64,000 nucleotides of DNA, taken from NCBI RefSeq assembly GCF_947502065.1, contig NZ_CANMYE010000002.1, positions 434,001 to 498,000 of the forward strand, given 5' to 3'. The DNA comes from an uncultured Pseudoteredinibacter sp. Lineage in GTDB: Bacteria; Pseudomonadota; Gammaproteobacteria; Pseudomonadales; Cellvibrionaceae. The notes below the pieces were generated by a model. That model was not told where the DNA came from. It was given only the letters and a program-made list of their open reading frames with translations, and ran no database searches. This document shows, piece by piece, positions 46,628-55,622 of the stretch (its first letter is position 1; every line of letters begins with the position of its first letter). The translations under genes and the position numbers were made by a program.

Positions 46628-47713
46628 ATGAGCGCTGCAATCAGCACCCTCTACCAATTATTGGAAAATATGCAGGTGAACTGTCGTTGGTTTGATGCCG
46701 GCCACCGCATTAGCAAGCTAAGCCAAAGCCAATGGCAGCAATTTGAAAACGGGCAAATCGCCTACCCTCACCCTTATCTAAAACAAGCTTACCTTGGCCT
46801 AGCTTTTTGGCCGGAAGACGATCAACGCAAGCAGAATGTTCAACTGTGGTGCTTGCGCTTTCCTTTAGACGAGCAGGGCAAATTAGACCTAGCCAGTCGC
46901 GATCAGTTTTTAAAACACTTATTAATTGCCCTAAGCAGCAATTTAGAAGCCGCCAAAAAAGACGAACAACTCACGGCCGTACTTGAAGGCAATCCATACG
47001 TTTTCAAACCCAGCGAAGAAAAACAGGCCAACCTGCATGCGATTGTTAGCCAACAATTAAAGCAACCCCATAGCGCTTTTATGAGTACCGTACTGGAGTA
47101 TTTCGCTAAACCAGAAGGTGATGACTGGCAACAATTGGGCATTCAAGGCTTGGCCGATTTGGCCTGCCGCTGGCAGGACTACCAAAACGAAATTTGTGCA
47201 GCCATTGCAAATTTACCAAGCCCGGTCCTTAGCAGCTTTTGTCACTGCCTAGAACACCATGCAATTAACGGTTTAGTCGCCGACGCCCTACTTTTACGCT
47301 TAAAAAGTACTATTGAAGATAGCGATGCAAAAGCCGAGCAAATCGCCCTTATGCGCGGCATCAGCTTTTGCCAAGATGCTACACGAGTCGAAAAGGCGTT
47401 AAACCTAGTTTTATCCAGTCCTGTAATCATGGATGTCGAAATGCTGGTTAGCCTTAGCAGCCGCTGTAGTGAGCAACTGGTAAGCGATAAATACGCCTTG
47501 GTATTTCTAGAACATCTAGCGGCCGCCGGAGATGATGTTTTCGCCGCCGTAGTGCAAGAGCTTTTATTCCAAGCGCCGTTACGCGAAACTTTACTGCGTT
47601 TCATTCGCTCTCCTGATCGCTCCGAAGCCTTGAGCCAAGCAATTGGCCATTTGTTTTCACAGCCAAAGCCCCAAGCGGCCACAGAAAATAAAGCTGTAGA
47701 GCAAAAGCACTAA
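46628..47713 (+). CDS. DUF3549-family protein
   Basis: A 361-residue soluble, helical protein. The N-terminus ISTLYQLLENMQVNCRWFDAGHRISKLS and the following IAYPHPYLKQAYLGLAFW match the pattern of DUF3549 proteins of Pseudomonas and relatives, whose function is unknown. The rest is helical with HEAT-like character (e.g. LQGLADLACRW, SSRCSEQLVSD). It sits 20 bp after the YchJ gene and 46 bp before the HxlR-type regulator. TAGGAC lies upstream of the ATG. Confidence 0.7.
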   Translation: MSAAISTLYQLLENMQVNCRWFDAGHRISKLSQSQWQQFENGQIAYPHPYLKQAYLGLAFWPEDDQRKQNVQLWCLRFPLDEQGKLDLASRDQFLKHLLIALSSNLEAAKKDEQLTAVLEGNPYVFKPSEEKQANLHAIVSQQLKQPHSAFMSTVLEYFAKPEGDDWQQLGIQGLADLACRWQDYQNEICAAIANLPSPVLSSFCHCLEHHAINGLVADALLLRLKSTIEDSDAKAEQIALMRGISFCQDATRVEKALNLVLSSPVIMDVEMLVSLSSRCSEQLVSDKYALVFLEHLAAAGDDVFAAVVQELLFQAPLRETLLRFIRSPDRSEALSQAIGHLFSQPKPQAATENKAVEQKH

Positions 47714-47758
47714 CAACAACCAACCGTAAAACCTTAACAATAAAAATACAGAGAATTA

Positions 47759-48694
47759 ATGAAAGCGCCCAGCCATATATTGCAAACCATCGCCGATGGA
47801 TTGGATTTGATTGCCAACCGCTGGACACTCAGCATTCTGCAAGCGGCTTTTCAGGGCTGCTGCCGCTTTGATGACTTCCTTAGCCAAACAGGCATTAGCC
47901 GGGCCACCTTGAGTCGTCGCCTAGAAGAACTAACACACCATAAAATACTCATCAAAACCCCCAGTGATCATCCGCGTCGTTTTTTATATGTTTTTAGTGA
48001 ACGTGGCCTGGAACTACTAAATGCCTCCTTACTCGCCCGCGAATTAGAAGCAGCTTGGAGCGGCCAGGCACCCAGACCTTTGAAACACACCAGCTGCGGC
48101 CATGCGTTTAAAGCCAAACTTATTTGCCAACATTGTAAAGAAGAGCTACATGACAAAGATATTACCTGGCAGCAGCTGGCTCATGGGCGCGACGAGTTAC
48201 AAGAACTAAACCAGCTGCAAGCGTTAAGCATAAACGGCCAAGGCAAGCGCCCTAGGGAAAGCGCGGTGTTTAAAAACAGCACAGGCGATAACAAACAGAG
48301 CATCGTCGCCAATATTATTGGCGACCGTTGGTGTCTACTCATTATTATCGCCAACCTACTCAAGGTAGAGCGCTTTGATGATTTCCTAAAGCTGCTCAAT
48401 ATCGCGCCCAGCACCTTAAATGCACGCCTTAAACTATTTCAAGAACAGGGCTTGATGGTAAAACAACAATACCAAGACAATCCACCGCGCTTTAATTACC
48501 AGCTCAGCAAGAAAGGCTTAATGGCTGGGCGCTTTATCAGTGAATTGCGCCAATGGATATTGGCCGGTGATGAACAAGGCAAAGCCATTGGCAGCCAATT
48601 GATTCACAAGACTTGTGGGGCAAGTTTACAGCAGCAGCTGGTTTGTGGGCATTGCAATGAGACACCGCAATCGGAACAACTATTCTCAAAGTAG
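47759..48694 (+). CDS. Tandem HxlR-type regulator with paired zinc-knuckle motifs
   Basis: A 311-residue protein made of two copies of one unit. Each has a winged-helix HxlR domain (first: GLDLIANRWTLSILQAAFQG, FDDFLSQTGISRATLSRRLEEL; second: GDRWCLLIIIANLLKVERFDDFLKLLNIAPSTLNARL) followed by a C-x9-C-x2-C motif: CGHAFKAKLICQHC and CGASLQQQLVCGHC. The two domains could bind a palindrome as one chain, where ordinary HxlR proteins need a dimer, and the Cys sets could bind zinc or sense redox or metals. It lies in line with YchJ and DUF3549, with a 46-bp gap. Confidence 0.85.
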   Translation: MKAPSHILQTIADGLDLIANRWTLSILQAAFQGCCRFDDFLSQTGISRATLSRRLEELTHHKILIKTPSDHPRRFLYVFSERGLELLNASLLARELEAAWSGQAPRPLKHTSCGHAFKAKLICQHCKEELHDKDITWQQLAHGRDELQELNQLQALSINGQGKRPRESAVFKNSTGDNKQSIVANIIGDRWCLLIIIANLLKVERFDDFLKLLNIAPSTLNARLKLFQEQGLMVKQQYQDNPPRFNYQLSKKGLMAGRFISELRQWILAGDEQGKAIGSQLIHKTCGASLQQQLVCGHCNETPQSEQLFSK

Positions 48695-48798
48695 TAATCA
48701 TCACAGCAAAACTCTCCCCCTACTACCGACAACTCCTGTCAGGCCCTTGAACTAAGCTCAAGAACTCAAATAGCTTAATCCAAAATAGGGAACACAAA

Positions 48799-49161
48799 AT
48801 GAAGATAAATTACTTTGTTCTAGGCACCAACAATATGGCCGCTGCCATTCAATTTTATGACGCGCTCTTCGAGCTAACCGACTATAAACAAACATTTGCG
48901 ACCGACAGAATGACTTATTGGCAGGACGAAGACAGTGATTCAGCATTTGCTGTAGCCATTCCTTTTAATGAAGAGCCCGCAACAAATGGCAACGGCACCA
49001 TGGTAGGTTTTAGCCTTGGCTCTAGCGAGGAAGTATCGAAGCTATACAAAAAAGCACTGGAGCTAGGTGGCCGCTGCGAAGGCGAGCCCAATCAGCGGGG
49101 CCCGCGTTTCTCAGCCTATGTTAGGGATTTAGACAATAATAAAATCGTCTTTTCAGATTAA
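48799..49161 (+). CDS. VOC-family (glyoxalase/dioxygenase-like) protein
   Basis: A 120-residue protein of the vicinal-oxygen-chelate fold: NYFVLGTNNMAAAIQFYDALFEL opens the first beta-alpha-beta-beta-beta unit and RGPRFSAYVRDLDNNKIVFSD closes the second. Metal ligand His at the start is replaced (NYFVLG), so a metal-free binding or resistance role is possible. AGGGAACA precedes the ATG. Stands alone. Confidence 0.85.
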   Translation: MKINYFVLGTNNMAAAIQFYDALFELTDYKQTFATDRMTYWQDEDSDSAFAVAIPFNEEPATNGNGTMVGFSLGSSEEVSKLYKKALELGGRCEGEPNQRGPRFSAYVRDLDNNKIVFSD

Positions 49162-49257
49162 GTGACTTAATCCTCGCCCCTTAGTAAAAGAGGGCTTATG
49201 AGCCGTGCCAGACCTTTCTTCATACAAGCCGGTTTGGCGTAAGCTCATGAACGGGCG

Positions 49258-50247
49258 TTAACAAGTTGCCAGTAAGACATCCAAATCTATAGACTGATTC
49301 ACACAAGCCCACTGTGAGGGCTCATGGCCGTATATCATTTTTACTCCGTTAATTCTTTCCATAATCGCGCTAAGTTTTTGCAAGCTATCTAGCGCCTGAT
49401 CCGGCGAGCTGCTAGCCCCAGAGGGAATTCCTAATTGCATATTTTCTTTAATATGACTCGCATCAAAGCTCAATAAAAATTGATTTTTATTAGTCTTTAC
49501 CAAGGCTGACAAATGCCCAGCACTATGCCCTGGAGTAGCGAACAGCAAGAGAGAGCCATCAGAAAAAACATCAAAGCTCTGACCTAAAAGCGGATCTTCA
49601 AGCATTCTCGAATCGATGACAGAAGCTTTCATATCTTTCCCTATCATCTTAGAAGGCACTCCCGAAAAGGCACGTAATGGCGAGCGCAACTCATCCAAGC
49701 TTGCTTGAGTTAAAAGCAACTCCGCATCGCTATAGGCCAATAAAGCGCCTAAACCACTGATATGATCACCATGAAAGTGGGATGGAATAATGTGAATAAT
49801 ATCTTCGCCTGCGACCTTAGACCTGATTAACTGAGACACCAAATCTGCACCAACATCGTTTCGACATGGCACCCAGTAAAATGGCCGCAAGCCATAATCG
49901 CATTCTCCTCTTTTGAGGCCGGCGTCCATGATCACGACACCATACTCAGGATGATGAATAGCATAGGCAATTGAAGGAACCCACTTTGCGCTTTGAAGTT
50001 GGCTAGGGAGATCTGGTGAATCCTGATCGATAAGTATCTTAGCCGGAGCTTTAACCCACCCGGTGACATAAGCGGTAACTCTCACACCCTCATGACTTGA
50101 TAAAGAGGCCTTACTTCTACCGTCCCCTAACAATGCTATCGGCTCAATATTGATATTCCCTACTGGCTGCAGCAGCTCGCATGAACTTAAAATTAAACAA
50201 AAGATTGAGACGACAAGGGATAAAAAGAATTTAAAAGTCACATTCAT
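49258..50247 (-). CDS. Metallo-beta-lactamase-fold hydrolase lipoprotein
   Basis: A 329-residue exported hydrolase. The signal ends in a lipobox (LILSSC), and the MBL zinc motif HFHGDH is seen in IIPSHFHGDHISGLG, with the following FATPGHSAGHL and YGHEPSQW supplying further ligands. The domain resembles the AHL-lactonase/quorum-quenching branch, but the substrate is unproven. AGGAGG lies 5 nt upstream of the ATG at 50247; the frame is open further to 50307 without support. Divergent from the LysR gene at 50339, 91 bp away, suggesting that regulator controls it. Confidence 0.87.
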   Translation of the reverse strand: MNVTFKFFLSLVVSIFCLILSSCELLQPVGNINIEPIALLGDGRSKASLSSHEGVRVTAYVTGWVKAPAKILIDQDSPDLPSQLQSAKWVPSIAYAIHHPEYGVVIMDAGLKRGECDYGLRPFYWVPCRNDVGADLVSQLIRSKVAGEDIIHIIPSHFHGDHISGLGALLAYSDAELLLTQASLDELRSPLRAFSGVPSKMIGKDMKASVIDSRMLEDPLLGQSFDVFSDGSLLLFATPGHSAGHLSALVKTNKNQFLLSFDASHIKENMQLGIPSGASSSPDQALDSLQKLSAIMERINGVKMIYGHEPSQWACVNQSIDLDVLLATC

Positions 50248-50301
50248 AAGGCACCTCCTACGGATAAGAGGATTATTGCAAGCACTCAAATCATATGTAA
50301 A

Positions 50302-50329
50302 ATGCATGAAATATATATTTAAGATGCAT
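50302..50329. promoter_or_regulatory. Inverted ATGCAT pair, possible LysR operator
   Basis: ATGCAT at 50302-50307 and again at 50324-50329 flank an AT-rich AATATATATT core, between divergent MBL lipoprotein and LysR genes. The site is 10 bp before the LysR ATG, so autoregulation is possible. Confidence 0.35.
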
Positions 50330-50338
50330 AATTGATAT

Positions 50339-51265
50339 ATGAAAAATCTTGAAGATTTAGACTTAAACCTGCTTCTTTTGCTTCATTGGTTGCTCGAAGA
50401 GCGTAGCGTTACCCGCGCGGCGATGCGAGTGGGTGTATCACAACCTGCCGCAAGCAGAGCCTTGCAGCGTTTACGCTTGGATTTCGAAGATGAACTACTC
50501 ATAAGATCAGGGCGCAGTTTGATACCATCGCAGATGGCCATGGGTTTGCAGGACGATCTAGCCGCTGCGGTTAGTAAACTGCGATTAATTACCCAACAAA
50601 GCCCGCAGTTTAAACCTGCCGAAAGCAGGCAAACTATAGTTATCGCCTGCAACGATTATCTAACTAAAGTCGCCATTGATATCTGGCGCGATAAAATAGC
50701 GCCCTATGCCCCCAATATTAAATCGAGCTGGCGCCCATTGGATCAGAATGCTTTGGAAAGCTTAGCAAAGGGACAAATTGACTTACTGCTAGGCCCCAAC
50801 GAAATAATAGCCAGTGCCCCGCAAACGTCATTGTTTCAAGATTTGATTATCAGGCCACTTCTTAACGATCGCTACGTAATATTTGGCCCCAAAGATCACC
50901 CTGCAATGACGAGAAAAAGTCTAACTACAAAAGCTTTTGCCAGCTGCGAGCAAGTACTGGTTTCGCCAACAGGAAAAGGCTTAAGCTTTGTCGATAAAGC
51001 GCTTGCAAAGCTGGAGTTGCAACGCACAATAAAGCATAGAGTGTCTAACTTCTCTAGCGCTATCGACCTTGCCTTGAGTTTCAAGTTACTGACTGTTCTA
51101 CCAGAGCACTTTGTGAAAGAACACACAGGTGGAACGTACCGGGCATTGCCCATTGAGCAGCCAGAAATCAATAGCAGTATTGCCTGGCATCTTAGCCGCA
51201 ATAAAGATAAAGCACACCACTGGATAAGACAGCAAATTCTATCCAAAAACACCGAAGGAAATTGA
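50339..51265 (+). CDS. LysR-family transcriptional regulator
   Basis: A 308-residue LysR-type regulator: LNLLLLLHWLLEERSVTRAAMR, then VGVSQPAASRALQRLRLDFEDELLIRSGR for the wing-helix DNA reader, then a PBP-like effector domain. The short HTH spacing and VSQPAASRALQRLR resemble the PA-type regulators of aromatic or fatty metabolism; inducer unknown. It is divergent from the MBL lipoprotein, its likeliest target. The ATG overlaps the AT-rich inverted repeat region, and only a weak ribosome site is visible. Confidence 0.93.
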   Translation: MKNLEDLDLNLLLLLHWLLEERSVTRAAMRVGVSQPAASRALQRLRLDFEDELLIRSGRSLIPSQMAMGLQDDLAAAVSKLRLITQQSPQFKPAESRQTIVIACNDYLTKVAIDIWRDKIAPYAPNIKSSWRPLDQNALESLAKGQIDLLLGPNEIIASAPQTSLFQDLIIRPLLNDRYVIFGPKDHPAMTRKSLTTKAFASCEQVLVSPTGKGLSFVDKALAKLELQRTIKHRVSNFSSAIDLALSFKLLTVLPEHFVKEHTGGTYRALPIEQPEINSSIAWHLSRNKDKAHHWIRQQILSKNTEGN

Positions 51266-51267
51266 TT

Positions 51268-52539
51268 TTATTCGTCGATATCCTGTATGTAAGCAGCGCC
51301 AGATTTTTTACCATTATCAGCACGGTTTGGCGCTGCAATAATCGCAAACAGAGAGGGTTTTCTAGGCATTTCGTTATTGGGCCTAGTCTGGCTAAGCGCC
51401 ACATTCCAACCAAAACGATCGCCATCTCGCCCGTCTTCAGCCACTATTTTTGAGTTGTATAGCCAGCTCCCTTCACGCTTTTTATAAACGTAAATCGCGC
51501 CAGCATCATTGCCGTTCGCATCGTTATTCATCGCACTGATAATAGCGGTATCGTTTAGCAATGAAACTCCACGGCCAAAGCGATCATCAGCCTTGCCATC
51601 AGGTGAAATCAACTTAACTGCTTGTTTCCACTTGCCTTGTGATCGCTCAAAAATATAGGCCGAACCGGCATCAACACCGATTCCTTCGACATCATCTCTT
51701 CTTGCCGATATCAAGGCGGTATCGCCTGATAGAGCAACGCGCACACCAAAGATATCTGTGTGCCCGCCATCGGTCGCCATTAACTTAGCTTGCTGCTGCC
51801 ATTTTCCATCTTCAAGCACAAAAGCATAAACGGCACCGGCCTTTTCTGCTTTTTCATCATTTAGGTCAGCACCCACCAATATTGTATTCCCATCAATGGC
51901 TACGCTGATACCAAAGAGATCACCCTCGGCACCATCGCCTGCTGTTAACTTGCTTTGAAATTGCCACCCTCCGTGCTGGCGTCGATAAACATAGGCAGAG
52001 CCGGAATCTTTTGCCACAGCATCGCTATGGGGTGCACCGATGACCATAAAGCTTTCTGTAAGAGCAATACTCTGTCCAAACGCATCACCAGCTTTGCCGT
52101 CAGCCGCTGTAAGCCAAGCTTTCTCCTGCCATTCTTTGCCCTGCTGTTCAAATATCAGCACTGCGCCGGCATCCTCAGCAACATCATCCCGCCTTGATAC
52201 ACCCAATACCGCAGTGCCACCTTTTAGAGCCACATTGCCCCCCAAGGTATCACCGGTTTTTGCTTGCCTAGCAAGCAATTTACTATCCAAACGCCACCCT
52301 TCTGGGCTCTGTTTATAAACATAAGCAGCGCCTGCATCCTTCACAGTGCCTAGTTTAGTTTCTAAATCAGCATTGAAAGCACCAACTAATGCGGTATCGC
52401 CATCAATCGCCACGCTAAATGCAAAAGAATCACCAGGCTTGCCGTCATCGGCCAGCAGCTTCTGCTGCTCAGCACTGACATGAACGACAGAGAGTGTAGT
52501 GGTAAGAAGTAAAATTGACTGTTTAAGTATGTTTAACAT
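51268..52539 (-). CDS. Secreted FG-GAP repeat protein
   Basis: A 423-residue exported protein with a signal peptide (hydrophobic to about residue 22, cut near VSA). It has seven repeats of about 50 residues of the form DGDTALVGA... then SAYVYxRxxGxWxxxxKLxAxDGxxGDxFG, the FG-GAP/integrin-alpha propeller pattern in which DxDxDG-like loops bind calcium. Likely surface or periplasmic, possibly carbohydrate or adhesion related. ATG at 52539 preferred over a TTG one codon earlier. Tail-to-tail with the LysR gene, with only 2 bp between stops. Confidence 0.85.
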   Translation of the reverse strand: MLNILKQSILLLTTTLSVVHVSAEQQKLLADDGKPGDSFAFSVAIDGDTALVGAFNADLETKLGTVKDAGAAYVYKQSPEGWRLDSKLLARQAKTGDTLGGNVALKGGTAVLGVSRRDDVAEDAGAVLIFEQQGKEWQEKAWLTAADGKAGDAFGQSIALTESFMVIGAPHSDAVAKDSGSAYVYRRQHGGWQFQSKLTAGDGAEGDLFGISVAIDGNTILVGADLNDEKAEKAGAVYAFVLEDGKWQQQAKLMATDGGHTDIFGVRVALSGDTALISARRDDVEGIGVDAGSAYIFERSQGKWKQAVKLISPDGKADDRFGRGVSLLNDTAIISAMNNDANGNDAGAIYVYKKREGSWLYNSKIVAEDGRDGDRFGWNVALSQTRPNNEMPRKPSLFAIIAAPNRADNGKKSGAAYIQDIDE

Positions 52540-52696
52540 CAAGACAACTCTTTTGCATCAAGGGTTTTACCGATAAAGTATCCGGCTATTAGATTAGAAT
52601 ATTAACCGTAAGCGCTGGCAGTACAAGCAGTCCCGAGCTGAGAAGAGAAGTACATAAGATAGATACATAAGATAAGAACAGAAAACAAGCAAGTAG

Positions 52697-53161
52697 ATGA
52701 TAAACCACCTTAAAGCGCAATCTATCGTAGTCGCACAAGCTATATACCAGGTCTTTCAAGCCTCCTATAAAGTCGAAGCAGCAATAATCGAAGCAGATAA
52801 CTTCCCACCCTTGTCGAGAAGTGTGAAAGATATCTCTCGCTCGAAAAACGTATTTTACGGCTACTATGACGAAGGCGAGTTGGCAGGAGTCATTGAAGTC
52901 GAACGACTTGAAAATCGACTAGATATTAATAGCTTGGTCGTATCACCAGAGCACTTTAGAAAAGGTATTGCCGGAAAGCTGATTGAGTATGTACTTACTC
53001 AGTTTGACTACGATGAAGCTGTGGTGGAAACTGCAACCGCGAATAAGCCTGCTATCCAGCTCTATGAGAAATATGGCTTTGTTAAATTTAAACAATGGGT
53101 GCCGGATCACGGTATCACTAAAACGGCTTTAACCCGCCGAAACAACAACTTCAGCGAATAA
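52697..53161 (+). CDS. GNAT-family N-acetyltransferase
   Basis: A 154-residue acetyltransferase. The acetyl-CoA-binding loop reads SPEHFRKGIAGKLIEYVL (the R-x-x-G-x-G/A motif as RKGIAG), with ETATANKPAIQLYEKYGFVKF at the C-terminal half. Substrate unknown. The small gene at 53178 starts 16 bp later and may be co-transcribed. Confidence 0.9.
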   Translation: MINHLKAQSIVVAQAIYQVFQASYKVEAAIIEADNFPPLSRSVKDISRSKNVFYGYYDEGELAGVIEVERLENRLDINSLVVSPEHFRKGIAGKLIEYVLTQFDYDEAVVETATANKPAIQLYEKYGFVKFKQWVPDHGITKTALTRRNNNFSE

Positions 53162-53177
53162 TAAGGAACGCTTGTAA

Positions 53178-53576
53178 ATGGATTTGAATTTTCAGTATGC
53201 CCATCACCAAAGCGATGAGTCGGACACTACGCACAATATCAGCAAAGAAGATGCTCTCAATGCCTTTGAGCAATTCGACTGGGACGGCGAAGTAGAGAAA
53301 GCCAATCAGCTTAACAACTGCTCACCCACCCTAAGCATTCTAGTTAACGGCAGCTCTGAAATGATTTGGGTATCGGGCGTCGGCTCACACAAGTGCTCCG
53401 CATTTACTTCAGAGTGTTGTTTTCCTGGGGAAGTGAAGAGGCTCTTTGGTCTATACAAAAGCCAAGGAACAATCTCTTTATATTCTGATTGCCTCAACAA
53501 AGCTAAGGCACGCGAAGCGATCGAATTGTTTTTAGAAAAAGACTATAAAGGGCTAGAAAAACTATACCGAGAATAG
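53178..53576 (+). CDS. Uncharacterised small protein
   Basis: A 132-residue soluble protein: acidic and helical at the N-terminus, then TLSILVNGSSEMIWVSGVG, a Cys-containing stretch SHKCSAFTSECCFPGEVKRL and a C-terminal helix KAREAIELFLEKDYKGLEKLYRE. I do not recognise the family. It resembles small immunity-like or chaperone-like proteins in general shape only. AAGGAACGC precedes the ATG. Probably co-transcribed with the GNAT gene; no toxin candidate is beside it. Confidence 0.55.
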   Translation: MDLNFQYAHHQSDESDTTHNISKEDALNAFEQFDWDGEVEKANQLNNCSPTLSILVNGSSEMIWVSGVGSHKCSAFTSECCFPGEVKRLFGLYKSQGTISLYSDCLNKAKAREAIELFLEKDYKGLEKLYRE

Positions 53577-53617
53577 AGCGAGTTTTCGCTACTCACTCTA
53601 TTCCCCAAGCCTTCTAA

Positions 53618-54487
53618 CTAGCGCTTCAACTTCGGAATCAACACCGGTGTATTTTGCTTATAAGCTTGATACTCCGCCTCCTCGCCCCAGCGCTTATCCG
53701 CGCCAGCCTCAAGGCCTGGAATACCAGAAATACGGGTTAACAATACGATAACAAATAGCGGGCTCAACAGGGCCGCATATTGCCAACCTTGAAGAACGGG
53801 CAGCGCTAGAATCGCCACCCCAATCCATAAGCAGATCTCACCGAAATAATTTGGGTGGCGAGAATAGGCCCATAAACCACTATCAATATATCGGCCTTTA
53901 TTGGCAGGGTCGGCACGGAAAATGCGCTTTTGACGATCTGAAATAGCTTCAAAGGCAAAGCCCAATAGCCATAGGCCAATCGCAAAACCATCCCACAACT
54001 GCAGCTCCAAGGTGGCCTCACTACTGATAGCCGCAAGTGCCGCAGCGGCGGTAAAAGAAACCCACAGGCCCTGCAGCGTCCAGACCACAAAGAATCGAGC
54101 AAAATTGGGCTTTATCTCATCGAAGCGATGATCCGAGCCATCTTGTAAAATACGGGTAAACAGAAAGCTGCCTAAACGTAGCGCCCAAACCAGCACCATC
54201 GCCAGCAATACTATGCTGCGGGTATCCTCCTTAGCCGCCAAGAAAAAGGCCAGCAAGGTCACACTGATATAAGTAAGGCTGCCCGTTAGATCAAAGTAAC
54301 GCTCGGTTTGCCAGATATAAGCGGGAATAAACATCAGCCACTGCACCGCGAAGGCTACCCCCATGCAAATAGCAAAAATCGGCCAATCAAAGGCCTGCAA
54401 ACTATGGCTACTGCCCGCATAGCCCAAACCTGTCGCAACCACTGCGATCACCAATAAGAATTTCAACGCCCGCATATACTTCGCCAT
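53618..54487 (-). CDS. DUF1295 (steroid 5-alpha-reductase-like) membrane protein
   Basis: A 289-residue inner-membrane protein with 6-8 helices. The C-terminal part shows GLWAYSRHPNYFGEICLWIGVAIL, the conserved NYFGE region shared with 5-alpha reductases, isoprenylcysteine methyltransferases and DUF1295 proteins that bind NADPH near the membrane. A reductase role is suggested by family, and the substrate is unknown. GAGGGCC lies upstream of the ATG. Confidence 0.88.
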   Translation of the reverse strand: MAKYMRALKFLLVIAVVATGLGYAGSSHSLQAFDWPIFAICMGVAFAVQWLMFIPAYIWQTERYFDLTGSLTYISVTLLAFFLAAKEDTRSIVLLAMVLVWALRLGSFLFTRILQDGSDHRFDEIKPNFARFFVVWTLQGLWVSFTAAAALAAISSEATLELQLWDGFAIGLWLLGFAFEAISDRQKRIFRADPANKGRYIDSGLWAYSRHPNYFGEICLWIGVAILALPVLQGWQYAALLSPLFVIVLLTRISGIPGLEAGADKRWGEEAEYQAYKQNTPVLIPKLKR

Positions 54488-54624
54488 AAGGCCCTCGCTT
54501 TTAATTATTTTCTACGTATTGCTAGAGATTTAGGATCACCGACCAATGTTACTATCACTATAAGACTTAAAATGTAGTAAAGCAAGACAACGATATAGCG
54601 CGCGCCCACGAAGCTAGAGGTTTA

Positions 54625-55017
54625 TTAAGCTTTGCAGTCCTTAGAGTTGGCCTCGAACCAATCTGGCAAGCCCGGATTTAAACGCTTCCAAAGAACACCA
54701 TGGTAGAAAGGCTGCCTAATCTCCCGAAGCACCAGTACAGCGGTGCTAAGCAGGCTTAAAGCAGCTGAAATGTACCAACTGATAAGATTCAAGCTTATCG
54801 AGGCTGTGGTCAAAGGCACAAAAATCGAAGCCCATATTAGCTCCGGCATTCGGGACATACGAATAATATTACAGAATAAAAAGAAGTGAGCGACTACAAA
54901 CAAAACGATAGCCGACAAAAGCCAGGAGTATGGATGCAAATACCACGCCCCAAGCAACGCAGCGGCAATAATTACCCCATCGAGAACTGAAAATCGAAAA
55001 CCTGGATTAAAATCCAT
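54625..55017 (-). CDS. Uncharacterised membrane protein
   Basis: A 130-residue protein with about four membrane helices (IAAALLGAWYL, SAIVLFVVAHFFLF, IFVPLTTASISLNLI, AALSLLSTAVLVL) and a C-terminal tail HGVLWKRLNPGLPDWFEANS. I do not recognise a named family. 20 bp upstream (minus strand) is the DsrE-like gene, so it may be the last gene of that run. Confidence 0.55.
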   Translation of the reverse strand: MDFNPGFRFSVLDGVIIAAALLGAWYLHPYSWLLSAIVLFVVAHFFLFCNIIRMSRMPELIWASIFVPLTTASISLNLISWYISAALSLLSTAVLVLREIRQPFYHGVLWKRLNPGLPDWFEANSKDCKA

Positions 55018-55037
55018 AGCGCTCGTGGCTCTACAAA

Positions 55038-55586
55038 TTAAAACGGATTAACTGTATAACCTTCTTGCTGCAATAATGCATGAGCCGTCATTGCAGAAAG
55101 TGACATTTGCACACCTTGGTAGAGATCTTCGCTCTTGATACCGTAATAGGCCGCCGTTTGGCCACACAGGAAGACTTGGGTATTGTTATCCAGCAGTGCT
55201 TGTAACAAGGGTAGATTAGGATTCTCTACCAATTCTTTTGCAGCTCGAGCCTTATTGTGCAGTAAATCATTAGCCGCCTTACCGTGGACGACAAGGGCAA
55301 GCTCAATATTTTCGGGCTTCACGCCAGCGGCTACATGCATGTTGATAAAACGAGCCAGCGAATTAAAGCTGCGATTTAGTTTGCCTTCTTCGGCAGGCTT
55401 TCCGACATCAAAGGCAACTTTAAATTTAGCATTTGGGCTAACCGCCTTGCTCTGATTAACCTTGGCATTTTCGCCAAAATTCTCAATCTGCGGACCAGGT
55501 GTAAAAGCGTCGGGGCCTGCAAAACTAAACCCAACTGACATCAAGCTAATGCTCAACATCGTACAAGTAAACCTAAGCACTTTCAT
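55038..55586 (-). CDS. Secreted DsrE/DsrF-like protein
   Basis: A 182-residue exported protein with a signal peptide (hydrophobic residues 6-22, cut near SFA). The mature domain follows the DsrE fold: KFKVAFDVGKPAEEGKLNRSFNSLARFINMHV, ELALVVHGKAANDLLHNK, and PLLQALLDNNTQVFLCGQTAAYYGIKSEDLY with a single conserved Cys. DsrE-like proteins carry or sense sulfur, but this periplasmic type has no demonstrated reaction. A lipoprotein gene lies 36 bp upstream on the same strand. Confidence 0.82.
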   Translation of the reverse strand: MKVLRFTCTMLSISLMSVGFSFAGPDAFTPGPQIENFGENAKVNQSKAVSPNAKFKVAFDVGKPAEEGKLNRSFNSLARFINMHVAAGVKPENIELALVVHGKAANDLLHNKARAAKELVENPNLPLLQALLDNNTQVFLCGQTAAYYGIKSEDLYQGVQMSLSAMTAHALLQQEGYTVNPF

Positions 55587-55622
55587 AGATACTCCTAATT
55601 AACTCATTGATTTCACACTCTG

